From Narthecium ossifragum (taxonomy: Eukaryota > Streptophyta > Magnoliopsida > Dioscoreales > Nartheciaceae), in assembly GCA_963920575.1 (NCBI GenBank), contig OY986967.1, positions 24,693,648 to 24,757,647 of the forward strand: 64,000 nt of DNA. Reading direction: 5' to 3'. Positions 23,801-35,800 of the stretch are shown one piece after another (positions within the stretch are counted from its first letter, which is position 1; each line of letters begins with the position of its first letter). Below the pieces are notes generated by a model. It saw nothing but the letters and a program-made list of their open reading frames with translations, searched no databases and was not told the origin of the DNA. The position numbers were made by a program, and so were the translations under genes.

Positions 23801-26800
23801 TGTTCGGTTTTTATTTTTAAAATTCGATAAATACCGAAATACCAAAATCTTTAAAGTTATATACCTTATTTCGGTTCGGTTTTATATTGTAAGTAAAAAA
23901 CTACGAATTATTTCGGTTTTTTCGGTTCGGTTCGGTTTTTACATGAATTCGGTTCGGTTCGGTTTTTAAATTAGTGTACCGAATTAATTCGGTTTGGTTT
24001 TATGCACTAATTCGGTTCGGTTCGGTTTTTTAAATTATGATATTTTGGTATTTCGGTATTCGGTATTTCGGTTCGGTATGTACCGAATACTCACCCCTAA
24101 TCCCACCCCTAACTTGACATATGAACTCCTGAATAAATCATCGAATAATGTTCTAAGTTATGCATCGTTATCAACAATCATCATAACTTCATTCTTCTGA
24201 CACATTATAAGGGATGTATAAAATTTGTCGTGACAAATGATAATAAACAATAAATTCCTCGAATTCTATCATCCCCCAACTTAATCGGGATTGTCCTCGA
24301 GCACGAAAATAGTGTAAGGGATAGAGATCACCTGAGAACATGTGTAAGGACACGGCACCAGTGGTGAGTGATAGGAACAAAAACCAGTGTGATGGAGCAG
24401 GGTTAAGCGCTAAAAAGAAAAAATGCCGTGATATTCAGACGACAATGAAGAGATATCAGAATATGAGAACCCTGGAAAAGACGAGAAGAGATACTCCGTG
24501 ATTGCAATGAAGTACATAATAGAATAAACATGCAGAATTAGAGAAAAATTGGACAGCATCCCCTCTATTTATTCAGTAAGCACAAGGGTTGTACAAACAT
24601 TCAGCACACAATGACATAAAAGATAAACTATCCTAAGCTTCCACCTGCAGCAACACAAGAAATAAGCACATTCATCCACCCACACAAGTACATATTGACA
24701 CATTCAGTCTCCTACACTCTCGGGGTACACCCCCATATTCAAAAATCATGTCAATATATTCAGAATGTCAAGCATATACAAAAGCGGTGCACAGCAGGAC
24801 AAAAATATCCGCCTCCTACTGGAATAAGAAAGTGAGCCAACCAAACAACAAAAATCTCATAAAAACATGTCACCACACGTCCCTATATGCAAGAAACCTA
24901 AAAGGTACACATGCAATCCAAGCAACATCTAAGGTACTAGTATCATGGTTGGGATCGCGGCTCAGGAAAGGACAAAGGTCTGTAGGGAACAATGGCAGTC
25001 ACTGGTGGAGGGTGGAGGTCGTCAAGGCGCGCACGGAGGTACGAGAGGTCCTCACGAAAGGCAGCATCCCGTGCGTCTACCGCGTCCAAGCACTGATGTA
25101 AGCGTGGCAACTCTGCTCGGAACTCACGGTACATCTCGCCAGGCGAAGGGTGCTCAACCGGTTCATACTCCGGCGCCTGCTAAGATCGACTGGAGCGCGG
25201 CTGGCGGATATGTATGCCGGCTCTCCGCATGTGGCCCGGAACTTTGCCCCAAGTGACGGAACCAAACCAAACCGTGCCATCTTCAGTGCCTCAAGTGACA
25301 CAATCGGCACACCCTCTAGAACCCGATCCTAGCTGTGGAGAATGGCGGAGATAAGGCTTGGGTGTGGAAGGCTTGCGTCGTCGTAGCTCGGTCGCCTGTC
25401 CAACACCGCCCACCGGTAGAAGTGGGCCATGTCCTCTAGGATCAGCTGGAGCATACTAACCGCCCAATCCTTGGCCAGCAACCACAATGTGTTGAGCCAA
25501 TCACCAACCCTATATTGATCATGACCGCCCTGGAAGACGTTCTGGCGAAGGATATCATCTATCAGCCACATGTGCGCCGGCAGCTCAGCACGAGTAAAAA
25601 TACCCACGTCCGGGCGATCCGGGTGAAGGAAGAGATGGGGAACCGAGTCGTGCATGTACATCTCCTTGGGCTTGGCTTTGTGAAGGCCAGGCAGCGTTTA
25701 GGGATCGACAACACCTCGCAGACGGCCCGGAACGTCAAAGCGACCTCGACGCCATCGATCATGGAGGTGAAGCCACGGGACACGTATCGCCTGGATGTGT
25801 CCGTATCGCGCTCGTCCCCGAAAGAAATGGGCTTCATGTTCTGATAGAACATGCAAACCAACCTGGGGTACACCGTGATAAGGAGTACACAAGGGTAGCA
25901 AACCACAGCGTTCCAGAGTCGCGATGGAGTCATGTGCATACTAGACCGTCCGGAAGAAGTCGACGTCGAAGGTGAACTCGAGGTTGAGTTCCCGCTGCCA
26001 GCGTGGTTGGAGGCCGCGGACGGTGGTCTAAGCAGTGGATGGCTAGGTCGGAGGTGGAGAAGGAGTAAAGCCAGGGGAAGATGGCGACGCTGCCGGAGAT
26101 GAACTCGTCGGGGACGCGGGCAACGGTGGTCATCTGGCGGAAGGGGTGAAAGAAGACGTGGCGACGGCAAAGATCAAGTTGGCTAGTGATGATAAGGACC
26201 TAATCGGAAAATCAAATTTCATGACGAAAGTGGCTAGTTAGATTTACTGTTCTAATTTTAATTTTTTATTTGCTTTGCTCGAGGACCAGCAAAGATCAAA
26301 TTGGCTAGTGATGATAAAGACTCAGATCTTGCTCTTACATTGAGAGAATTATTTGCTCCTTGTTCCACATCTCATAAACCTTCAGTTTCTTCTCCTACTC
26401 ATTCAGTCATGGATAACCCTGATGACCATTCTGAACCCAATGTCAATCCTAACCAACCTGAGGATCAAGGTCGTATGGCCATGAAGAATTTTTATGTTCT
26501 AACTTCATTCACTTCCAATTCTTGCATTCAACCTTCGGTGATTGGGGCAGCCCACTATGAGATTAAGCCAGAATTTTTACAATCTTTACTAACCTTTCAC
26601 GGACTATCTCATGAAGATCCATACAATCATATCGAGGAGTTCATTTTGATTAGTTCTACTGTGAGAGTCAATAATTTTACTAAAGATGCTTGGTGACTCA
26701 AACTATTTCCTTTTATTCTGAAAGGTAAGGTTAAACATTGGCTTACTTTTTTGGAACCTCCATCTATCACTACTTGGCCAAAATTACAAGCCCAATTTCT

Positions 26801-29800
26801 TGAAAAATTCTTTCCGATTACTAAAACTAGTGATCTTCGTCATGAAATTTCTTCCTTCGAACAAGCTGATGACGAAGCATTTCATGAGGCTTGGGACCGC
26901 TATAGAGAGCTTCTTAGGAAATGTCCCCATCATCAGTTTCCTCAATGGGTCATAGTAGAACATTTTTATAAAGGTCTGAGAAACATCAGTTGACTATAGA
27001 TGTTGCTTGTGGAGGAGTTTTCATTACCAATCCTCTTGATGATTCTTGAAGACTCTTTGAGAGACTTGCTGAAAACTCTCGACATCATGCCACTTCCTTT
27101 AGGAATAATCGCGGACCTTCAACCCAATCTAATCCTAGAGGAATCCTTGAACTAAATGGTTCAACTCGTCTTGCCCAAAAGTTTATGCATTGAGTAGTAA
27201 GCTTGATCAAATTCTTACCCAAACGACAAATCAAGTTGATTCTTCTATTCCTTCTATGCTTTCATCTTCTGGGGAACTTTGTTTCTTGTGTTCTGCTCTG
27301 GTCATGATGTTACTGACTGTCATTTAGCATGCCATTATCCAAAGTTAGTATAGGAACATATAAATGCAGTTTATTGTCAATTTAAACTAGCCTACGATCC
27401 TTATTTCAATACCTACAATCCTATTTAAAGCGTTCTAAACAGGCCAGATCGATCGGTCATGATTGAAAGTATCGATCAAATCAGGATTGTAGGTATTGGA
27501 ATAAGGATCATAGGCTAGTTTAAATTGACCATAAACTGCATTTATATGTTCCTGTACGAACTCTGGATAATGGCATGCTAAATGACAGTCAGTAACATCA
27601 TGACCAGGAGCAGAACACAAGAAACAAAGTTTCCCAGAATATGAAAGCATAGGAGGAATAGAAGAATCAACTTGATTTGTCGATTGGGTAAGAACTTGAT
27701 CAAGCTTACTACTCAATGCATCAACTTGTTGGGCAAGACGGGTTGACTCATTTAGTTCAAGGATTCCTCTAGGATTAGATTGGGTTGAAAGGTCCGTGAT
27801 TATTCCTAGAGGAAGTGGTATGATGGTGAGAGATTTCAGCAAGTCTCTCAAAAAGTCTCCAAGAATCATCAAGAGGATTGGTAATGAAAACTCCTCCACA
27901 AGCAGCATCTATAGTCAACTCAAGTTTCTCCTTAAGACCTTTATAAAAATGTTCTACTATGGCCCATTGAGGAAACTGATGATGGGGACACTTCCTAAGA
28001 AGCTCTCTATAGCGGTCCTAAGCCTCATGAAATGCTTCGTCATCAGCTTGTTCGAAGGAAGAAATTTCATGACGAAGATCACTAGTTTTAGTAATCGGAA
28101 AGAATTTTTCAAGAAATTAGGCTTGTAATTTTGGTCAAGTAGTGATAGATCGAGGTTCCAAAAAAGTAAGTCAATGTTTAGCCTTACTTTTAAGAGTAAA
28201 AGGAAATAGTTTGAGTCGCCAAGCATCTTTAGTAAAATTATTGACTCTCACAGTAGAACTAATCAAAATGAACTCCTCGATATGATTGTATGGATCTTCA
28301 TGAGATAGTCCGTGAAAGGTTAGTAAAGATTGTAAAAATTGTGGCTTAATCTCATAGTGGGTTGCCCCAATCACCGGAGGTTGAATGCAAGAATTGGAAG
28401 TGAATGAAGTTGGAATATAACCTTGATCCTCAGGTTGGTTAGGATTGACATTGGGTTCGGGATGGTCATCAGGGTTATCCATGACTGAATGAGTAGGAGA
28501 AGAAACTGAAGGTTTATGAGATGTAGAACAAAGAGCAAATAATTCTCTCAATGTAAGAGCAAGATCTGGGTCTTTATCATTACTCATTCACATCATAAAG
28601 ATCAACCAAGGCTTAGAAATACACACAGGGCAATCCCGATGACATGTTTGTTGGCGATCGCTCCTTCACCGCTCAGAAGGATGCCGCGTCGTTCTTCACC
28701 TAATGATCACAAAAAGATATGGAAATATTAGTATTGAAACTATTTTTGATCTTTTATATAATAAATGACAAAAAACTAATTAAGTAAGAAACTATACTAA
28801 GTAAACAACTCAAAACACCATATAGTCCCCGGCAACGGCGCCAAAATTTTGATAGAGCTTGAAAAGTGTCGTGGCTTAACAAGTCTAACCAAAATTACTA
28901 TAATTTTCCAGTGCTCTACTTTAACTACTAAGGAACTAATAGATAACGGAGAGTCCGAGTCGAATCCACAGGGATTTAGGTGATTGAGATTAAACGCTTA
29001 GTTAGTCTCCTACCAATGAGTTGAGAAAAGATTACGGTTTGATATTAAACTAAATTTATACTAAAGGACTTATGAGTATGAGAGAAGAGACCACATGATT
29101 CTTGATCAATAACTAAGGTTTCATCAGGTCATTCTAAGCCAAGGACACATTAATCACGATGAATGGCTTGTCTTAATAGTTGACAGGTGAATAGCTAGTT
29201 CTCCCTATCACTCAACAAGTTCTGGTTAGGATTCCTTATCGACACGATAAGTTATCTAAAAGTCAATGACCGAATAATTAGTTACGTTCACTGCTAATGA
29301 ATCCTCTGATTAGGATGAATTCATCGCATGTAATAGTAATGATATGGATTTAGGTGTAAGATCAAAATGGATTTAGTATCTTGATGGTCAAATCTACAAA
29401 GATAGGATATATAGAGGATTAGGGATAGAACGTAGTGGTTCTAGCACTACTATAGTGGTTCTAGCACTATACAATCCCTAATCACAAAGAAGATTTCATC
29501 TGAGATACCATGGTACCAACATGATCCCCTTACTAGATGAATCCAATCCAAGCGCTAACATGCACAAGCTCTAGAATCAAATGCATACGAGAACAATCCA
29601 CACATCCAACAGGAAATCAACACCAGAATATAAAAGAACGAAAGATCAATCCATATAAATCAATCAATAATGTATACAAGCCCTAGATCTCAGAACTCCC
29701 TAGCAGAAACCCTAGTTACATCATAAGAATCTCATGGCTAGGGTTTTAGCTACTCATCTTTAGGGGTCGATTCATAGGTGAAAGTCGACGAACTCCTTCT

Positions 29801-32800
29801 GCCATGGATCTCCTCCAAAGACTCTTCAAAGAAAAGTTCAGAGAAGGACAAGAAAGCTCTGCCCAATAGGTCCAGGAAGAGACCCCAAAAATCCCTAAAA
29901 ACTGACTATTTATAGCCTAGGAAAGCATCCACCCACGGATTAGATCTGGGCCGTTGATCTTCTTTTCTGGCAGCAAAGGAGTGATCCTTCCAAGGAGGAA
30001 GATCGATCATATTGTCTTCAATTGCAGGCGACGTCCCGCAAAGGATCGATCCTACTAGTTGATTAGGATCGATCTTTTACTTGTTGTCTTGATACGTCCC
30101 GTGGAGGATAAGGAAGATCGATCCCTTTATATTTGCTCTCTGTCGAGTTACTGGACGAGTAGGATCGATCCTTTCAAGAAGGAAGATCGATCCTTCATGT
30201 TAGAATTGCCCGAATATGCTTCTTTTAGCTCCAAATTTGATCTAACTCATAATATGGTCTGTTATACCTGAAATGAGATAAAAGTAGTCAGTGAAGCATT
30301 ACTCGGAGACCAACAAAACCAAATTACAATGGTGTTTTGTGCACTTTTCAAGTCTTATCAGCATGCGTGGACAAGTGCGCATCACACGTGAAGCATGGGG
30401 CAGGAGGTCAATCAAGCATGCGATTGAAGCTATCAAGGCAACTCTGTTCATGGGAGTTTGAGTAGAGTGAGGAGAATCCTCCTTTTAAGGGAAGTGTCCG
30501 AAAAATGCTCAACTCTAATTGGACTTGACATAGGATGATGAGGGCATCATCCTCCCTCACGGTTCCTCTATTTAAAGGGGTTGGCCAGATTAGTCTAGGG
30601 TATCGGACTTTGAGCATTGGACTTAGGGTTTTAAGGGTTTCTTTTTGTGATTGTATTCTCTAGGAGGGAAGGTGAAAGAGAGAGGTTCTTTTGTACTCAA
30701 TCATTAACAAAGGAACTGGGACTCTCCCTTTTGCCATTGTCGTGTCTTCTATTGTGTTTGTGAGTGCTTAAGATAAAAGAGGGCTGGTCAAGGAGTTCTT
30801 GACGCCATCACTTTAGGAAAAGAAGTGAAAATTTATGCCGTGTTTTCCCCGGTGACACTCCCCATTCCTCTATCTCTTTCTCCCTTGCTCTCTCTTCATG
30901 CCAATGGACCATATAATTGCAGGCCCTTCACCATCTCCCTGAAATCCCACTGAAAATAGATTTTGTGGGAACTGATTGTCATCGTTATAGGCCTCACTCT
31001 TAATCGCAAATATTCTCATATATTTTCTCTCTAAGCTAGTAAGCTACTTGAATCCTTCTTCAACACATTTTCATGTTTCGACACCATAACATCATCCACG
31101 GTCTTCCTGCCATCTCAATGCTTTCAAATGCTGATATTGGCAAGTACCGTCAAACAAACGCCGAAACAACACATGCAATCTTTGCATTGTCCCAGGAGTA
31201 ACAATTACACTGTACAAAAATTGAAGTATCTCCTCCGCGTCTCTATTCTTATAAAACCCAGCATCAAACCATCCACTAGTCCCAGAAAAGTTCACGTCCG
31301 GGAATTACTATGACAAGAGCCTCAATATGGTGGCATTGGTAGATTACCCAATCAATAGCCTCAACCGTCCTTCCCGCCTCTAAAGAATAGCAACTTGATG
31401 CAAAATTGAGGGCCTAAATATGGTGGCATGTGATGCTAATCAAGGATGGCAATGCCGTTCGGCACTCTAGTTGCCAACCAATAGAAGTCAAGCCGTTGGG
31501 AGACTGTCTCGGCTTTGAAGTCCGAATCAAGCTCTCTTGAAGTCGCTTAGTTGCCTCTCGGGACCAGCTCAAGCAGGTCGGCTCAGCTGGTTGCCGAGCG
31601 GCTCACTTGTGTTTCAATCGAGTCTTTATGAGGGGTTGTCAATGGGTTTCGGGTGATGTGGGTCTCTTATGTTCCGATCAATGCTTTTATAAGCAGATTG
31701 TTATTATTGAGTTTGATGCTTTATAAGTAGAAGGTTGTTATTGGGTTTCGGGTGTAAAACCCGTTATGAGTACAATATATCGATCTCATCTCTTTCTCTC
31801 GAACTCCGCACACGCCCCTCATCCCCTCTCTAAAACTCTAATTTGAAGATCTGCACGCCCTATCTCCTCATCTCCCACTGCTGCCTCACCGGAATCCTAA
31901 CCCATGCCCATCGTCTTCGTCAGAATCCTCGAGGGTCCATAAACTACATTTCCTCTTTCATTCTCATGAATATCTCTCTTTCTCACCTCACTTTGCTGCT
32001 GACACATAGGGCCATTATCACCGTTGCCGGCAACACTTTCCGATACCGGCACAGCAAGGCCATCCTTGATGCTAACAATTCTTCCAAACTCTGTATCATG
32101 TGTCTCTAGATGTGATCTTCAGGCTATGCCCTCAACATAATTGGGCCAGCTACTATCATGGCTACGAGGGATGGGGTAACAAGACGGAACAAATCCTTCA
32201 TTACAATGCTAGGTGTGGATTCTGCTGACAAGGTAACTAATGTAGAAAGACATTACTTTAAAAAGCTGCATGTGAAGTGCTCCTAAAAAGTTAGATTGAC
32301 TATAGTTCATCTAGTTCATCTATCACCAAGGGCCAGCTAATCTGACCAAATATAATAACACTCAAAGGGAAATTCAACAACATCCTAATAGAAAATATTC
32401 AGAAAACATACAATAAGACTGCTGGTAGGAAAAAAAATAATCAAGACAACCAAAGGGGAAAATAATGAAAAAGACCTGATCACAAACCTGCATTATCCTT
32501 AATTAACTCAGATTCAAAAGCATGAAGGCATCTTTTCTCCTCAATCTTCTGCATAATTGCGAAGAAAAAAGATAAGGAGAGCAAAACAGACTAATGCAGA
32601 AAATGCATATATACAAAATACAATAAAGACCAAGGTAACATGTAGGTAAACTAAGTAAAAACCATAAAATTATCAAATTAGTAGAAAGGTTCATCGATAG
32701 TAAACTGAGATAGCAATTTCTAGTAACTATAACAAAGAGTAACATGTTAAGGTAATGAGCTAAACTGCTAGCATAGTCTTGTCGCGCATGTATATGGCAT

Positions 32801-35800
32801 GCATGGCTGGACATGCGCATATAAACTCACACAGCCGCACACATACTATTGCACAACAGATAGCACATTAGAATCTACACTAACTCCAAGAAAACTAGTT
32901 CGAAGGACTACAACAGGAAACACTGAAAAGCTGCAAAAATGGATTTTTTGATATGGCTTAACAAAAATATCATTCCATAGATTGGTTGAGAATAATTCCG
33001 ATTGAGTTTATTTATTGGAAAGTGGAAACCATGAATTTCATGATGTTTATTTAATGGTACTTCACCAACCATCCTTCCATATCAAACAATGGGAAATAGG
33101 TCATCGCCAACTCATTTAAAGCTTACTATGATGGATGGTGGAAAATTTTTCAAACATTGGATGAGTTGAATCTAACTCACCCACTGATAGAAGAATATAT
33201 TGTTGCCAATGCCCTATATACCACATTTTCTAAACTTCTTGACCTACGGGTAGAATATATTGAAAAACATGGTCCACCTAGGCTTCATATTCACACAAAT
33301 GAGAGGCTTGCTTTTGTCATGCTAAGTCAAAAAAATATGAAGAGTCGGACAATTCATGATTTAAGCTCATATTTAACAAAAATTTAGCTTGTATCAACCA
33401 CGATTTCCATGTCCAAAGTGTGCAAAATGAGTATCATAAACTCTATCTCCAAAAAAAAAAAAAAATCAACATATGTATCTGATAGTTATTAAAACAAACG
33501 AATATTCCTGATTGCCACTATTACTTCATTCTACATGACATAGAAAGTGGTGAAATCATAAACCATAACCCAGTGTTCCTGATTGCCATTATTACTTCGT
33601 TCTACATGACATAAAAAGTGGTGAAATCATACACCATCATCCAGTTCTATGGTACGTTAGCACCCATCAAGCTAATTCCCTCCCTCACACCTCTCCCCCC
33701 CCTCCATCCCTCTCTCGCCCCCTCCCCCCCCCCCCCCCCCCCTCCCTTACTCTCTCTCTAACATGCATATTTTCAAGCTCTCTACATTGAACAAGTCCGA
33801 ACCATCGTAAAAGAGGCCAATGTGATGTGGCTAATAATCTCTTGAGGGAGTTGATATTAGTATAAGAACTTTCGCACTCTTTCTTCATCAATGTGGTCCT
33901 CCCCCCCCCCCCCCCCCCCCTCCCTCTCGCTCTCATGGAATCAAAAACAAGTCCCAACCATCCGCGTGTACGGAGAAATATGTTAATGTGATGTGTTCTT
34001 AAGGAAGTTGATATTGGTATACAAACATTTGGCACTCTTTCTTCATCAATGTGGAGATATATCACAAGTGAATCTTCAACAAAACAAAAGGCTCCTATTT
34101 TCCAGCTTTAGCAAAGTGGGAGGAAGAAAGAGAGGGTCATTTTTAATTCCAGCATTCGTAAGATCAAAGAACAGACACAAAATCACAATTCATATGGGAC
34201 ACATATAAACTGGGGTATGAGTCACTCACAGTTACAGAAGTAAGTCTCAATTTGTGACCTTTCTAAATATATTATTGAGATGCTTTATTTGATATAAAGA
34301 CGTAACAAACACTGACTAAAATCTAATAACTGCTTGCTATAACCATATATCATACTTAAGACTTTAAGTGTTTATACTTGGAGCTCACAACTCTCTGGCT
34401 TCATCACATGTCAGGCACTTGGGCACTTCAAGTTACTTGAATCCTTGAACTTCATCAAAAAATCCTTAGACCAAAGTAAAGGCTCTTGCCATACTTTTAG
34501 ATAGAAGCACAACTAATTCATGATGTATCTATTATGTAGAAAACTAAGAGCTTCCAAATTATAAGGTTATAATTCTTGTCCTTTCCTGTGCTACTATAGG
34601 TACAATTATTAGTGATAGGGTCCAGGTAGCATTGTTGGCCAGACTAGTTTACTAACTATAGCAAGTATTTAGTTGTTGATGAGTTGAATTTTCATTCAAA
34701 GGACAGGTGCTATTGATGGTCAGGTAGCAAACGACAGCTTAGAAATTTCGCCAAGAAGGTGCATATGCAAGTACTTGCCAAACAAGTTGCACTCTTCGCA
34801 TAAACTACATCAATAGTGAAAGTAAGAAAGCTAAATAGCCTTGTCAAGACCTAGCTATTTTAGTTCAGCTTTTCTTATATCCATGTGTTCCTAACAAGAG
34901 CACTCTGGAAAGTCTCTGTTCGAACTTAGCCTACAAATGAAGCACGGGATGTTGACAAATAACTTGACTTACATAGCTTATCTGATATCAGAAAGTAAAT
35001 AAAAAATAACCAAACCCTAGCTGCATAACTAACTAAAATAAGCATTAGCAGCTGACAACAAAAAACATAGTAAGCATAGATGTTTTTACAGACTGCTTCT
35101 TTTGATCAAACATCTTCCCCCTTCATGTTGGCTAACAAAGACAAGCAACAAACAAGACCACCCAGAGCATTCTTAAGTTTGCTCTTTTCCTGTAAATAAA
35201 TCTGGCTGTTTTTCAGAATATCTATGTAGTTGTCAAGAACCTGTCACATGCAAAAAGATTATTCAGACTTTTACAGGAAATTGGTATAAAATGAGCAGGA
35301 GAGTGGACAGAATTTAGATCATGAACACAAAAGATAAAAGATAATGATACCCATCTAATGACAAGAAGTAGTGGGCAACCATGACAACTGAAACTTAAAT
35401 CTATGGTCAAAAACATTTTGAACAAGGCACCCACCGAGTGACTGTTGTAATATTGATAGATAAAGAAACATGGCATAACAACCGGTGGATAGGGTTGTCA
35501 ACGAGATAATATCGATCAATTTAGGGCGTCCGGCTCGTTATCAATTCTCAGCTCAAATCCCAGCTTGTTATTAGCTATTATTCTGAGCGAGCTTACAATC
35601 AAGCAGTTTTCGAGCTATTTTGGAGTCGAGAAAATGAATATTAGACTAGTTCCTAGTCTTTGCTATGTTCCTTGCAACAGCTAATAGCAGAGGTGTCAAT
35701 ACATTGATATAGATAGAACAAGAATCGGCTCGAACTCAAAAGGTAAAGCTAGCTCTATCACAAATTGATATTCAATTGAGCTAAGATTTCCGAACAATGA

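Larger units (their letters stand above)
22240..30360 (-). mobile_element. Athila-like LTR retrotransposon, non-autonomous and rearranged, 8121 bases
   Basis: Two direct LTRs, 22240-23694 and 28850-30360, both run from TGATAGA to CTTATCA on the plus strand. The whole is flanked by GCATG (22235-22239 and 30361-30365), a 5-base target duplication. The primer-binding site lies inside the right LTR on the minus strand, so the element reads right to left and 28850-30360 is the 5' LTR. Inside are a minus-strand leader and gag (27435-28587), an inverted second gag (26299-27430), a plant-transposon-protein region (25329-26170) and a foldback insertion next to the left LTR. No protease, reverse transcriptase, RNase H or integrase was found, so it cannot move by itself. 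Confidence 0.85.
32549..35111. other. TEX10 intron 6 with duplications and poly-C tracts
   Basis: No exon was found. A plus-strand frame at 33157-33387 (MDELNLTHPLIEEYIVANAL) looks protein-like but has no family I recognise; it may be a transposon relic. The rest is AT-rich intron plus the repeats listed separately. Confidence 0.4.

Noticed and set aside
24748..25256. Plus-strand frames of about 100 residues
   Set aside because: They lie opposite the minus-strand Athila-type ORF region and have no recognisable content.
33685..34065. Minus-strand frame with Gly/Arg-rich stretches
   Set aside because: The Gly runs come from the two poly-C tracts.
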